DNA of 48,649 nt from Onishia taeanensis (GCF_900100755.1 NZ_FNCI01000019.1:1-48649); one strand, 5' to 3'. Shown: positions 35,401 to 44,295, counted from the first letter of the stretch. The notes: generated from the letters alone by a model not told the origin. A program made the numbers and translations.

Positions 35401-36303
35401 CAGACGCAAGCAGGCGCAGGTTTCAGAACGATCCTGCCAGTCGCCTTCGAGCTTTAGGCGAATTGCCATCACCGACAGCTGCCGCTGCTCGATTTCATCT
35501 TCCTCAAGGGGCGTGCTCTCCGCCGACATGGCCCGAGAGAAGGCACCTTGCGGCGTGACCGCCGAAAGCTCGGAGTGACTGTCCGACCAGTACTTGGCCA
35601 GTTGAAGAAAGCTCAGGTCGGGCTGCTGACCCGACAGCGCCAGCAGCTGAAGGTAGGCGTTGTACTCTTCATGGGCGGCCGCCGACTGCCCCTGCTCGGC
35701 CAGTTGCCGCACCAGGCACTCGTGGAAGGGCCCGTAACCGGAAAACCGGCTGACCAGGGTACGCAGCAGCGACTCCGGCACATCGTCGTGTTCTTCGATA
35801 ACCGTTTCGGCGAAGGCAATGACCCGCTGGCGCCACTCGTTGCGGGCTTGGAGGAGCCAGCGCTGAAACTCGGCACAGGGAGTGAGCTGCAGCTCCTCGA
35901 CGAGATCGCCACGATAGGCATCGAGGATGGCTTCCAGGTTGGGAATGGTGGCCACGCCATCGAGCAAGTCATGCAGCTCATGAAGGTCGAAGGCCCAGTG
36001 CTCGGGCAACTTGAAGGCGATCGTCTGGCGGGAGACCACCAGCACCTGATCAGCCTCGTCACCTAGCGACTGGCGAAGACAGTGAAGGGCATGGCGCAGA
36101 TTGGTCCGGCCGGACGATAGCCCCTGATCCGGCCAGAGGAGCTCTGCCAGCGTCGCTCGGTTGACCGGCTGGTCATGGAGCAGGAGGTAGACCAACAGTG
36201 CCTTGACCTTGTCGTAGCTGAACTGGGTCAGGCAGTCCTCACCCAGGGTCAGGGAAAAGTGTCCGAAAAGCGCTAACTGCTCGTTGACTGAGGGTTCCTG
36301 CAT
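32413..36303 (-). CDS. Large BTAD / cyclase-like / AAA+ / TPR transcriptional regulator
   Basis: A 1296-residue signal-integrating regulator of unknown target. Residues of about 8-100 form an OmpR-like winged helix (FSYDKVKALLVYLLLHD, GRTNLRHALHCLRQSL). About 105-240 is a bacterial transcriptional activator domain. About 273-450 resembles a class III nucleotide cyclase (FTLSAGLNSGRVVY, GQVTQRSLELM) but without the metal-binding aspartates expected in its first strand. The ATPase domain starts at about 467 (LVGRESDL), with Walker A GPSGMGKSA near 495 and Walker B LVLMLDDLQW near 615. TPR-like helices fill about 840-1280. It lies alone between the que operon and miaE. The ribosome-binding site is weak. 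Confidence 0.82.
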   Translation of the reverse strand: MQEPSVNEQLALFGHFSLTLGEDCLTQFSYDKVKALLVYLLLHDQPVNRATLAELLWPDQGLSSGRTNLRHALHCLRQSLGDEADQVLVVSRQTIAFKLPEHWAFDLHELHDLLDGVATIPNLEAILDAYRGDLVEELQLTPCAEFQRWLLQARNEWRQRVIAFAETVIEEHDDVPESLLRTLVSRFSGYGPFHECLVRQLAEQGQSAAAHEEYNAYLQLLALSGQQPDLSFLQLAKYWSDSHSELSAVTPQGAFSRAMSAESTPLEEDEIEQRQLSVMAIRLKLEGDWQDRSETCACLRLQIELLRWLEEQCHHLGGFWLTGATGGLGLACFGTHGPAHQLAELVALYEHCRTALPEESQRRWSGEGEMPQFTLSAGLNSGRVVYVQERQLVDPLGQVTQRSLELMGAADGSELVISHESSQHMPPALDLQPRLASRLVACDGKVQLRALVLGVNEGGREAMPPSLVGRESDLRKLRDALARAGIGLRQSVLVRGPSGMGKSALMVAFRQLEQSREAAICWQPATRMAAQTPYSVARTLLRWHLKEEPSEAQLDKLLEAYPALELDDNQRRLLAEALGICQSDEAVLIQSGEAVELVARLLQQLIEALTQDGPLVLMLDDLQWLDEPSYKVLAALQTRLPFNCPLLLVASHHGRESLPSKLHWDQQITLGRLDSQQSSNLLSQLARRYHLHLSPRLRSQLIERCDGVPLYLQEICRRLDMERREGRSVQIDELPQGLLGLLASRIDQLDADREVAQIAAVLGRQFRVDFLAECSGWEAGRLKQALEQMLRLEVIEPCTSSPECEYQFSHQLLQEAAYLSCPRDVRVSIHRQVVSLIEERFPIWISRHPGDFATHLRRSGHYARGARYFELAAREALKVSANRTALKMADEGLASLRQVEDSVEREISLLTVRGQAAFAMEGHASPTAHESFVRARDLLATQQDEADDESDLEQRFLVKWGLWVGCSQRHAHADAFSLASQLAGLAARLEDPRYLRLADYARASCEYWAGSIRQAYAHLEEVDPLHQPMMIEWLPFSDHPQVAAACYQGWALCLRGDYRRAEVQAEASIRLAESLNHPGSLAMALMYAAAVYRQLGHVHLVGRRAQRAFELTGTPDLHLWQLSSQSLLGWEKALAGDREGLKVIEACMEEFDAISGRHRFQTPMLWWVDALVVCEEFERAEDYLDQCLLVAQERSSLYMPELSIQLARVRHRLGHPVEEVRRLAEQALKQAREHDNLHHQLNAQELWLTLVDPQDATVRDEFRKLLASLSVSDAPVLMRWRTLLDHRLEAPARAES

Positions 36304-36495
36304 CGTGTTGGTACCTGCGTTATTATCTTGCTGGCTCGGACAACTACGACACCCTTGTGCGAAGCGAGTCTGCCGAACCCTTTGTTGTGTTTACGCAACT
36401 GCGTATCGTCCCGAGCTTCCCCACCCGGGTCACACCTCTGGCTGGCCTTCACGCGCGTCTTCTTGCTGCCTCAACACCTTATCGCAGGCACTCCC

Positions 36496-37134
36496 TCAGG
36501 CTGCGGCAGGTACGCCACTGTGAAAACGGAACACCTCATCCGGCTCACAAATTAGCTGGCGTTCGCATTCGGCGAAAAAGACAATGCGCGCTTCCACGCT
36601 CGTATCATTCGCCTCTGCAGCATAGCGACGGGCCAGCATCAGATAATCTTCGTAATGGCGTCCTTCTGACTTAACCAGACTGCGGTAGAACTTGGCAAGC
36701 TCGGCATCGAGATGAGGGATAAGACGGGCGAATCGCTCACAGCTACGCGCCTCGATGTAGGCGCCGATAATCAGGATATCGACCAACCGCTGTGGGTCCT
36801 CGCGGCGAACATGACGACGCAGCCCCTCGGCGTAGCGAGACGCACTGAGATGGCGATATTCGATGCCGCGGCTCTCCATGACGCGAATCACCTGCTCGAA
36901 GTGCAAAAGCTCCTCTCGCGCCAGCTGCGACATCTTGGTCAACAAAAGCGGGCGGTCGACATAGCGATACATCAGGCTCATCGCCGTCGAGGCCGCCTTC
37001 TTTTCGCACTGGGCATGATCGATCAGCAGCAGATCCGGGTGGGCAAGCGCCGCGTCGAGCCAGGCATCGGGCGTCTCGCAGGACAGAAAATCCCTCAGCT
37101 CTGCGGGTAGCAGGTCTTCCATAGTCTCTTGCAT
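36496..37134 (-). CDS. miaE: tRNA 2-methylthio-N6-isopentenyladenosine hydroxylase
   Basis: An oxygen-dependent diiron enzyme that hydroxylates the ms2i6A base at position 37 of tRNAs reading UNN codons. The 212-residue product has the iron-ligand helices EELLHFEQV, GAYIEARSCERF and EGRHYEDYL. Two ATG codons (37134 and 37122) are possible; GAGAGA lies before the first. It is the second tRNA-modification function in this part of the window after the que operon, but it is in a separate transcript on the other strand. In Salmonella, miaE links to oxygen availability. Confidence 0.93.
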   Translation of the reverse strand: MQETMEDLLPAELRDFLSCETPDAWLDAALAHPDLLLIDHAQCEKKAASTAMSLMYRYVDRPLLLTKMSQLAREELLHFEQVIRVMESRGIEYRHLSASRYAEGLRRHVRREDPQRLVDILIIGAYIEARSCERFARLIPHLDAELAKFYRSLVKSEGRHYEDYLMLARRYAAEANDTSVEARIVFFAECERQLICEPDEVFRFHSGVPAAA

Positions 37135-37290
37135 TGTCTCTCAAATCATCAGCGTGATAGTGGGGGCATTGATCAGAGCAAGTAAGCGTCGGCACTACTC
37201 GCTATCAGTGCGCCTCTTTCGAATAGGCTCTTTTAAAAGGCTGGGGCGTCATCAGCACAGCGGCATGGCGCCTGCCTGATACGACGACCA

Positions 37291-37725
37291 TCAGACCGAT
37301 GCCTGACGCCGGGCCTCTGCTTCTGCCATCAACCGCGGAACCAGCTCGGCGTGCAGCTCGGCGGGTGACAGGCGCCGGCCCTTCCCCACTGCCTCGAGTC
37401 CATAGCGCGATAGGTCGTTGATGCGATCGCGCCCTACCCGCAGCAGCTCCACCGCCTGAGAAAGCGGCGGTTGATCGTCACGATGGCGAATGCGGTGGCG
37501 CTCTAGCTGGGCCTTGAGCATATCGGCATCCACGACCCGCAAAAGCTCCCCGGCTGCCGCCACCCGCAGTGCATCCAGCTCGGCAAGGCGGCAATCCCGC
37601 TCTTCGAACGCATAGGTCGGCCAATCGCGAATTTCGTCGGCATGGCGCTGGCAACCCCGGCAGACATCGTCACCGACGGTGGTCGAACATAGCCCAACGC
37701 AGGGCGAAATGATGCGGCGTGTCAT
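37291..37725 (-). CDS. DUF1289 domain protein
   Basis: A 144-residue protein whose first 55 residues carry the DUF1289 (YdhL-like) cysteine motif: SPCVGLCST, then CRGC, then EIRDWPTY. This pattern suggests a small metal site. The remaining 90 residues are helical and charged, with no match I recognise; typical DUF1289 proteins are shorter. The gene precedes miaE by 156 bases in the same direction and may be co-transcribed with it. Confidence 0.78.
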   Translation of the reverse strand: MTRRIISPCVGLCSTTVGDDVCRGCQRHADEIRDWPTYAFEERDCRLAELDALRVAAAGELLRVVDADMLKAQLERHRIRHRDDQPPLSQAVELLRVGRDRINDLSRYGLEAVGKGRRLSPAELHAELVPRLMAEAEARRQASV

Positions 37726-37859
37726 GACTCTCCTTCTTTGCTTCCCGCTATCTTACCCGGCTCGACGATTCCACGACATACTCGAACGAGCTCTTGTCGT
37801 GCCCCCTTCACTCCCCGAGACCGAGGTGTGACGCCTGCCGATTGGGGGCTTGCTTAACA

Positions 37860-37869
37860 TTGTCGACAA
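37860..37869. promoter_or_regulatory. GntR/FadR-like palindrome upstream of acnB
   Basis: TTGTCGACAA is a perfect 10-base palindrome about 135 bases before acnB. Half-sites TTGT/ACAA at this spacing are typical of the FadR branch of GntR regulators. The rest of the 276-base gap shows no convincing promoter to me. Confidence 0.4.
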
Positions 37870-38001
37870 ACTCAGGTAGACTTCCTCACCTCCCGCAAGA
37901 CGCACAAAAGAAAGTCCCGGAGCGCCTCGAGCGACGGTCATAGGCACCTCATGTCGTCACAATGAAGCGCTCTGGTAGATCAACTAGATGAGGGTCCCTC
38001 C

Positions 38002-40602
38002 GTGCTTGAAGCCTATCGCCAACATGTCGAAGAACGCGCCACCCAGGGCGTACCGCCCAAGCCGCTAAACGCCGAGCAAACCGCCGAACTGATCGAGCTG
38101 CTGAAGAATCCGCCGGCCGGCGAGGAAGAGTTCCTGCTCGAGCTGCTGACCGATCGCGTGCCGCCGGGCGTCGACGAAGCCGCATACGTGAAGGCAGGCT
38201 TCCTGACCGCGATCACTAAGGGCGAAGCCGAATCTCCGCTGATCGACAAGACCCACGCGATCAAGCTGCTTGGCACCATGCAGGGCGGTTACAACATCGT
38301 CTCGCTGGTGGAGCTACTCGACGACGAGAGCCTGGCCAAGGAAGTTGGCGAACAGCTCAAGCACACCCTACTGATGTTCGATGCCTTCCACGACGTGGAA
38401 GAGCGCGCCAAGGCCGGCAATGCCGTGGCCAAGGACATCATCCAGTCCTGGGCAGAGGCGGAGTGGTTCCTGGCCAAGCCGGCCCTCGAAGAGAAGATCA
38501 CCCTGAGCGTCTTCAAGGTGCCCGGCGAGACCAACACCGACGACCTCTCCCCGGCCCCGGATGCCTGGTCACGCCCGGATATTCCGCTGCATGCCAACGC
38601 CATGCTCAAGAACCCGCGCGACGGCATCGAGCCGGAAGTGCCCGGCACCACCGGCCCGCTCAAGCAGATCGAAGCAGTGAAGGCCAAGGGCTTCCCGGTC
38701 GCCTATGTGGGCGATGTGGTCGGCACCGGCTCCTCGCGCAAGTCCGCCACCAACTCCGTGCTGTGGTTCTTCGGTGACGACATTCCCAACGTGCCCAACA
38801 AGCGCGCTGGCGGCTTCTGCTTCGGCGGCAAGATCGCCCCGATCTTCTTCAACACCATGGAAGATTCCGGCGCCCTGCCCGTTGAAATGGACGTCGAGAA
38901 ACTCGAGATGGGCGACGTCATCGACGTCTACCCGTACGAAGGCAAGGTCTGCAAGCACGGCACCGACGAAGTGGTCAGCACCTTCGAGCTCAAGACGCAG
39001 CTGCTGCTCGACGAAGTGCGTGCTGGCGGTCGTATCCCGCTGATCATCGGCCGTGGCCTGACCGGCAAGGCGCGTGAGTCCCTGGGTCTCGCACCGTCCG
39101 ACGTCTTCCGCCTGCCCGAGCAACCGTCCGACACCGGCAAGGGCTTCACCCTGGCCCAGAAGATGGTCGGCAAGGCCTGCGGCATGGACGGCGTGCGTCC
39201 GGGCATGTACTGCGAGCCGAAGATGACCACCGTGGGCTCTCAGGACACCACCGGCCCGATGACCCGCGACGAGCTCAAGGATCTGGCCTGCCTCGGCTTC
39301 CAGTCCGACCTAGTGATGCAGTCATTCTGCCACACCAGCGCCTATCCGAAGCCGGTAGACGTGGAAACCCACCACACCCTGCCCGACTTCATCATGAACC
39401 GTGGCGGCGTCTCGCTGCGTCCGGGCGACGGCATCATCCACTCTTGGCTGAACCGCATGCTGCTGCCCGACACTGTCGGCACCGGCGGCGACTCCCACAC
39501 CCGCTTCCCGATGGGCATCTCCTTCCCGGCGGGCTCTGGCCTGGTGGCCTTCGCTGCCGCCACCGGCGTAATGCCGCTGGACATGCCGGAATCGGTACTG
39601 GTGCGCTTCAAGGGCAAGCGCCAGCCGGGCGTGACCCTGCGTGACCTGGTTCACGCCATTCCCTACTACGCGATCCAGAAAGGTCTGCTGACCGTCGACA
39701 AGTCCGGCAAGAAGAACGCCTTCTCCGGTCGCGTCCTGGAAATCGAGGGCCTTGAAGATCTGACCGTCGAACAGGCCTTCGAGCTGTCCGATGCCAGCGC
39801 CGAGCGTAGCGCCGCCGGTTGCACCATCACACTGGGTGAAGACTCGGTCTCCGAGTACCTGAAGTCCAACATCACCCTACTCAAGTGGATGATCGACGCC
39901 GGCTACGGCGACCGTCGCACCATCGAGCGCCGCATCCTCGCCATGGAAGAGTGGCTGGCCAACCCGAGCCTGATGCGCGCCGACAAAGACGCCGAGTACG
40001 CCGAAGTCATCGAAATCGATCTCGAAGAGGTCAAGGAACCGGTGCTGTGCGCACCGAACGATCCGGACGATGCCCGCCTGCTGTCCGAGGTCGCCGGCCA
40101 GTCCATCGACGAAGTATTCATCGGCTCGTGCATGACCAACATTGGCCACTTCCGCGCCGCCGGCAAGCTGCTCGAGAAGCAGCCCGCGGGCAGCCTGAAG
40201 ACCAAGCTGTGGCTGGCACCGCCCACCAAGATGGACCAGCACCAACTGACCGAGGAAGGCTACTACGGCATCTACGGTCGTGCCGGCGCGCGCATGGAAA
40301 TGCCGGGCTGCTCTCTGTGCATGGGTAACCAGGCACGAGTGGCGCCGAAGTCCACCGTGGTGTCCACCTCCACACGTAACTTCCCCAACCGTCTGGGCGA
40401 CGGCGCCGACGTCTTCCTCGCCTCCGCCGAGCTTGCCGCCGTGGCAGCGGTCGAGGGTCGTCTGCCGACGGTCGAGGAATACCAGGGCTACATGGGCGAG
40501 TTCGACGCGATGGCCGGTGAGATCTATCGCTACATGAACTTCCATGAAATCGAGGAGTTCCAGAAAGCTGCCTCGAACGTGATTCCGGTCGCCGAAGCCT
40601 GA
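38002..40602 (+). CDS. acnB: Aconitate hydratase B
   Basis: The main citric-acid-cycle aconitase, isomerising citrate to isocitrate, and also acting on 2-methylcitrate-derived substrate in many proteobacteria. The 866-residue product has the AcnB layout: N-terminal HEAT-like domain (about 1-160), swivel domain (about 165-375, [13 protein letters not shown]) and catalytic domains. The 4Fe-4S cysteines are in GSCMTN and PGCSLCMG. The start is GTG with GAGGG 8 bases before it; it is followed by [12 protein letters not shown], the family's N-terminus. Codon use is strongly biased to GC-ending codons, as expected of a highly expressed gene. Its own terminator follows at 40706. Confidence 0.97.
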   Translation: MLEAYRQHVEERATQGVPPKPLNAEQTAELIELLKNPPAGEEEFLLELLTDRVPPGVDEAAYVKAGFLTAITKGEAESPLIDKTHAIKLLGTMQGGYNIVSLVELLDDESLAKEVGEQLKHTLLMFDAFHDVEERAKAGNAVAKDIIQSWAEAEWFLAKPALEEKITLSVFKVPGETNTDDLSPAPDAWSRPDIPLHANAMLKNPRDGIEPEVPGTTGPLKQIEAVKAKGFPVAYVGDVVGTGSSRKSATNSVLWFFGDDIPNVPNKRAGGFCFGGKIAPIFFNTMEDSGALPVEMDVEKLEMGDVIDVYPYEGKVCKHGTDEVVSTFELKTQLLLDEVRAGGRIPLIIGRGLTGKARESLGLAPSDVFRLPEQPSDTGKGFTLAQKMVGKACGMDGVRPGMYCEPKMTTVGSQDTTGPMTRDELKDLACLGFQSDLVMQSFCHTSAYPKPVDVETHHTLPDFIMNRGGVSLRPGDGIIHSWLNRMLLPDTVGTGGDSHTRFPMGISFPAGSGLVAFAAATGVMPLDMPESVLVRFKGKRQPGVTLRDLVHAIPYYAIQKGLLTVDKSGKKNAFSGRVLEIEGLEDLTVEQAFELSDASAERSAAGCTITLGEDSVSEYLKSNITLLKWMIDAGYGDRRTIERRILAMEEWLANPSLMRADKDAEYAEVIEIDLEEVKEPVLCAPNDPDDARLLSEVAGQSIDEVFIGSCMTNIGHFRAAGKLLEKQPAGSLKTKLWLAPPTKMDQHQLTEEGYYGIYGRAGARMEMPGCSLCMGNQARVAPKSTVVSTSTRNFPNRLGDGADVFLASAELAAVAAVEGRLPTVEEYQGYMGEFDAMAGEIYRYMNFHEIEEFQKAASNVIPVAEA

Positions 40603-40705
40603 GGCCGGGTCACCCTTAAATCGCCGATGCTCGCAACATCGCCGGTTCAGCCGCTGAAGAAGGCATTACGCCTGAATCAGTAAGCCGACCCGGAGCCGAT
40701 GACCG

Positions 40706-40736
40706 AAGCGCCCCGCCCTGCGGGGCGCTTTTTTGT
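40706..40736 (+). terminator. acnB terminator
   Basis: A 10-bp stem (40706-40715 with 40721-40730) with a 5-base loop, running into TTTTTT. Confidence 0.92.
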
Positions 40737-40803
40737 TGTCAACCTTTGTTGGCCAAGCGTCATCGATTACGACAAAAACTCACTAAACGTTACCGAGCAA
40801 AGC

Positions 40804-40831
40804 TTGTTGTCGAACAGTGTTCTGCTAATAT
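40804..40831 (+). promoter_or_regulatory. Strong promoter of the outer-membrane protein gene
   Basis: TTGTTG (40804-40809), 16 bases, then TAATAT (40826-40831) preceded by TGC, an extended -10. The leader to the ATG is about 95 bases. Confidence 0.75.
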
Positions 40832-40933
40832 TCCAATGCTCATCGCTCAATCGTCACGCTCGTGTTTCCTCGGCAAGATGCAACAACGCTGGGACGCTTA
40901 GTCAATCCAGATACCGACATCAAGGAGAAGCCA

Positions 40934-41533
40934 ATGAAACTTCGCACCCTGTTTACCGCCTCACTCGCCACGGGTCTTTGCGTTTCTGCACCGGCCGTGC
41001 TCGCCGCCCCGAATGCCGAAGGCCTCTACCTGGGCCTGGGCACAGGCTTCAGCTCGCTGGAGAATGATCGCGACGACGTCGATAACTTCATCGAGTCCGG
41101 CTCCGAGGACTTCAACGTCGACGATGACGACAACGTCTTCAAAGGCTTCGTCGGCTATGAGATCAACCCCTACTTCGCCACCGAGCTCTTCTACGCAGAC
41201 CTTGGCCACACCCGCCTGAAGGGTAACGACATCGGCAACACCGACCTCGAGTCCAACGCCTACGGCGTCAACGTTGTCGGCCAACTGCCGGTCACGCCCT
41301 GGTTCACGGCCTTTGCCAAAGCCGGCCTTGCCAAGTGGGAAACCGACGTCGATGGCAACCTTGGCGATGCCAATCTGGATCTCAAGGATAACGACGGTAC
41401 CGATCCGGTCTACGGCGTTGGCGCGCAGTTCAACTTCGATCCGTTCCTGGTCCGCGCCGAATACGAGCGCTATGACATGGACAGCGACTACCAGATCGAC
41501 ACCTTCACCGCCTCGGCGGGCCTGCGCTTCTGA
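40934..41533 (+). CDS. Small outer-membrane beta-barrel protein
   Basis: A 199-residue secreted protein. It has a signal peptide of about 25 residues ending AVLAAPN, alternating barrel strands (FKGFVGYEINPYFATELFY, GVGAQFNFDPF) and a C-terminal phenylalanine (SAGLRF), the usual signal for outer-membrane assembly. It resembles the OmpA-type eight-strand barrel without the peptidoglycan-binding domain. The first extracellular loop is extremely acidic (residues about 47-72; DDVDNFIESGSEDFNVDDDD), which suggests cation binding or halophilic adaptation. The start is set by AAGGAG upstream; the frame is open 24 codons earlier. Confidence 0.85.
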   Translation: MKLRTLFTASLATGLCVSAPAVLAAPNAEGLYLGLGTGFSSLENDRDDVDNFIESGSEDFNVDDDDNVFKGFVGYEINPYFATELFYADLGHTRLKGNDIGNTDLESNAYGVNVVGQLPVTPWFTAFAKAGLAKWETDVDGNLGDANLDLKDNDGTDPVYGVGAQFNFDPFLVRAEYERYDMDSDYQIDTFTASAGLRF

Positions 41534-41589
41534 TCGTGCAGCGATAAGTCTGCAAACAGGCTTGGCTAGCAACACCAAGCCAGCAAAAC

Positions 41590-41619
41590 GCAAACGCCGG
41601 GCACTGACCCGGCGTTTGC
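41590..41619. terminator. Terminator after the outer-membrane protein gene
   Basis: A perfect 12-bp stem (41590-41601 with 41608-41619) with a 6-base loop. T residues are within the stem end rather than after it, so it is a moderate terminator. Confidence 0.7.
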
Positions 41620-41689
41620 ACATCTCATCGCAGCGTTTATCAACGCCCAGGTTGTGGCACCATCAGGGTTCCCGCTCAAGGAGAATCCC

Positions 41690-42169
41690 ATGACTTCCAT
41701 CATCACACCCGATCTCTGCGACGCCCACCCGGACGTCGAGGTACTCGAACCCATCTTCGTCAACATCGGCGGTCGCGACGCCTTTGGCGGCCCGGTGCGC
41801 ACGGTCAAGTGCTTCGAGGACAACTCGCGAGTCAAGGAAGCCGTCGCCGAGCCGGGCAACGGCGCCGTGCTGGTCGTGGATGCCGGTGGCTCGCTGCGCT
41901 GCGCGATGCTTGGCGACATGCTGGCCGAACAGGCGGCAAGCAACGGCTGGTCAGGCGTGGTGATGTACGGCTGCGTGCGCGATGTCGATATACTGGCCGA
42001 GACCGATATCGGCGTCCAGGCCCTGGCGGCCCACCCGCGCAAGAGCGAGAAGCGCGGTGAAGGCCAGCGCGATATCGCCGTGACCTTCGCCGGCGTGACC
42101 ATCAGCCCGGGGCAATGGCTGTACGCTGACAACAACGGCATCATTATTGCCAACGAACCTTTATCATGA
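41690..42169 (+). CDS. rraA: RraA-family protein (ribonuclease E regulator)
   Basis: In E. coli RraA binds RNase E and slows mRNA decay; many relatives are aldolases of the HMG/CHA type. The 159-residue product is the size of E. coli RraA (161) and has [34 protein letters not shown] and YGCVRDV, as in the family. The start [11 protein letters not shown] has AAGGAG before it; the frame is open 12 codons further up but lies in the terminator region. It has its own space between terminators, with the betaine-binding protein gene 44 bases downstream. Confidence 0.92.
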   Translation: MTSIITPDLCDAHPDVEVLEPIFVNIGGRDAFGGPVRTVKCFEDNSRVKEAVAEPGNGAVLVVDAGGSLRCAMLGDMLAEQAASNGWSGVVMYGCVRDVDILAETDIGVQALAAHPRKSEKRGEGQRDIAVTFAGVTISPGQWLYADNNGIIIANEPLS

Positions 42170-42213
42170 GCGCCTCGCGCCCCTTCCCCCTGGATGTCGC
42201 TGGAGATAGTTAA

Positions 42214-43113
42214 ATGCAGTTCCGTTCCCTGATCGTTTCCGCCGGCCTGCTGCTCGGCGCCGCCAGCCCCCTGGCCCAGGCAGACAGCCTGCGCCTTGGC
42301 ATTGGCGAATGGGCCACCGGCCAAGCCAGCACCTATGTCTTGAAGGCGGTCCTCGAGGACGCCGGCCACCAAGTGGATGTGAGCTCGGTGAGTCTTGCCG
42401 CCATCTGGCAGGGCCTCTCGGTCGGCGAGCTGGATGCCTTCAGCGGCGCCTGGCTGCCGGTCACTCAGGCAAGCTATTACGAAGGCGTGTCCGACAAGGT
42501 CGATGACCTTGGCCCCAACCTGACCGACGCTCGCGTTGGCCTGGCCGTGCCGAGCTACGCGGACGCCACCTCCATCGCTGACCTGTCTGGCGCCGGTGAG
42601 ACCCTTGGCCAACGCATCTACGGCATCGACCCTGGCGCCGGCATCATGGCCCTGACAGAGCAGGCGATGCAGGCCTACGGCATTGAGGACTGGCAACTGG
42701 TCGCGGGCAGCGATGCCGCCATGAGCCAGACACTCAAGACCGCGATTTCACGCGAAGAGCCGGTCGTCGTCACCGCCTGGTCCCCGCACCCGGTCTTTGC
42801 GGACCAATCGCTGCGCTACCTCGATGACCCCAAGGGCATCTATTCGAGCGACGAGCAGATCCATACCGTGGTCCGCAAGGGGCTAGCCGAGGAGAAGCCG
42901 GAAGTCACCGCTATCCTCGACCGCTTCCAGTGGACCCTCGCGGACATGCAGGGCCTGCTGGATGCCAACCAGGAAAATGGCGACTATGAAGCCAACGCCC
43001 GGGCCTGGGTAGACGCCCACCCGGAGCTGGTCGCCACCTGGCTCGGCCAGGCTGATGACAAGGTTGATGGCGAAAGCGAGATTGAAAGCGAGAGCGCCAA
43101 CCAGGACGACTGA
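42214..43113 (+). CDS. Glycine-betaine/proline-type ABC transporter binding protein
   Basis: A 299-residue periplasmic binding protein of the OpuAC/ProX type. It has a signal peptide of about 23 residues (ending PLAQADS) and the aromatic positions expected in the betaine site (GEWATGQ, SGAWLPVTQ, TAWSPHP). Its C-terminal tail of about 20 residues is very acidic (ESEIESESANQDD). No permease or ATPase gene is adjacent: rraA is upstream and a terminator follows, so it must work with a transporter elsewhere. Uptake of compatible solutes is central to halophile life. Confidence 0.87.
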   Translation: MQFRSLIVSAGLLLGAASPLAQADSLRLGIGEWATGQASTYVLKAVLEDAGHQVDVSSVSLAAIWQGLSVGELDAFSGAWLPVTQASYYEGVSDKVDDLGPNLTDARVGLAVPSYADATSIADLSGAGETLGQRIYGIDPGAGIMALTEQAMQAYGIEDWQLVAGSDAAMSQTLKTAISREEPVVVTAWSPHPVFADQSLRYLDDPKGIYSSDEQIHTVVRKGLAEEKPEVTAILDRFQWTLADMQGLLDANQENGDYEANARAWVDAHPELVATWLGQADDKVDGESEIESESANQDD

Positions 43114-43139
43114 TGCAAAATGGGTAGATGACGTGACGA

Positions 43140-43174
43140 AAAACGCCCGGCCACTGCGGTGGCCGGGCGTTTTT
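43140..43174. terminator. Bidirectional terminator between the betaine-binding protein gene and xdhC
   Basis: A 12-bp GC-rich stem (43143-43154 with 43159-43170) with loop TGCG, flanked by A on the left and TTTT on the right. It serves both convergent transcripts. Confidence 0.92.
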
Positions 43175-43195
43175 GGTTGGAAGGCATCAACTTGC

Positions 43196-44221
43196 CTAGA
43201 GGTCTGCAAGCGCCCTGCCCCGACGCACCCGCACGATATCGGCCATCACCGCGAGGGCGATTTCCGCTGGCGTCTTGCTGCCAAGCCTAAGCCCCACTGG
43301 CATCTGGATGCGTGCCAGCTCGGCCGCACTCAAGCCACCGCTGCGCTCGAGCCGCTCAGCTCTGGCGGCAGAGGTCTGCTGCGAGCCCATCACCCCGATG
43401 TAGAAGGCCTCGGTCCTGACGGCTTCGATCATGGCCAGATCATCGATACGCGGATCATGGGTCAACGCCACTATCGCTGTGGCGCCATGGCAGCCGCCCG
43501 CGGCGATAAAGGACGAAGGCAGCGCCTCGACGCGCTCGACGCCGGGCAGTGAGACACCCGCCAACATACCAGGACGCGGGTCACAGAGAATGACCTCGAA
43601 GCCCAGCCGCACGGCGAATTCGGCGCAGGCCTCGGCAACCGGCGACATGCCGGCCAGCACCAGCCGGGCCACCGGGCCGACACGCAATTGCACCTCCCCA
43701 GGCGCCGGCTCGTCACCCCCAGCAGGCAGCAGCACCCGCTCGCCGAGACCGCTATCATTCTCGAGGCGCATCCGGCCACTCGCCAGGTCCACGTGACGCA
43801 GCTGCGGCCGCTGGCCGGTCAACGTCGCCTCAAGGGCCGCGAGGTGCTCAAGGGTGGCGTTATAAGGCAACAGGCGCTCGACCAGCACATCGAGGATGCC
43901 GCCGCAGGGAAGTGAGACCCCAGGCCCATCGAGCCCGCCTTCCTTTTCACCGGCATTGGCATCGCCATCGGCATCGCCATAGCGCACCCGTTGCACCGGC
44001 GACTGAAAGGCGCCAGCGGCCAGGCGTGCCAGGAAGTCTTCCTCGACGCAGCCCCCGGACAGCGAGCCCACATGGCGACCGTCGCGAAGTGCCACCAGCC
44101 AGGCGCCCGGCTCCCTTGGCGAAGAGCCAAAGGTCGAGAGCACCGTACACAGCCATAGCGTCTGCCCTTGTTGCGCCCAGGCAAGGGCCTGGCGGATCAC
44201 CGTCAGATCCAGATGTTGCAT
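43196..44221 (-). CDS. XdhC-family molybdenum-cofactor chaperone
   Basis: A partner that inserts sulfurated molybdenum cofactor into xanthine-dehydrogenase-family enzymes. The 341-residue product has the N-terminal XdhC motifs (FGSSPREPGA, SGGCVEEDF) and a C-terminal Rossmann-like domain (VARLVLAGMSPVAEACAEFA to IGVMGSQQTSAARAERL). The ATG at 44221 has GAGG a few bases upstream; a GTG 4 codons earlier overlaps that site. It lies 74 bases after the hydroxylase large subunit, separated from it by a GC hairpin (44242-44269), and is probably its dedicated maturation factor. Confidence 0.9.
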   Translation of the reverse strand: MQHLDLTVIRQALAWAQQGQTLWLCTVLSTFGSSPREPGAWLVALRDGRHVGSLSGGCVEEDFLARLAAGAFQSPVQRVRYGDADGDANAGEKEGGLDGPGVSLPCGGILDVLVERLLPYNATLEHLAALEATLTGQRPQLRHVDLASGRMRLENDSGLGERVLLPAGGDEPAPGEVQLRVGPVARLVLAGMSPVAEACAEFAVRLGFEVILCDPRPGMLAGVSLPGVERVEALPSSFIAAGGCHGATAIVALTHDPRIDDLAMIEAVRTEAFYIGVMGSQQTSAARAERLERSGGLSAAELARIQMPVGLRLGSKTPAEIALAVMADIVRVRRGRALADL

Positions 44222-44241
44222 GATAGGCCTCACTCAGGAAG

Positions 44242-44269
44242 GCCCCGCCCGGACGTGCCGGGGCGGGGC
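44242..44269 (-). terminator. GC-rich hairpin between the hydroxylase and xdhC genes
   Basis: A perfect 9-bp GC stem (44242-44250 with 44261-44269) with a 10-base loop and no T-tract. It may partly separate the two genes' expression levels. Confidence 0.45.
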
Positions 44270-44295
44270 TTCTGGGATGGGGGAAAAGTCTTGCC

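Larger units (their letters stand above)
40603..40933 (+). other. Intergenic region acnB to outer-membrane protein gene
   Basis: 331 bases without a gene. It holds the acnB terminator (40706-40736), a strong promoter (40804-40831) and a leader of about 95 bases ending in AAGGAG before the next ATG. A short inverted repeat CGATG/CATCG lies around 40624-40640. Confidence 0.7.
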
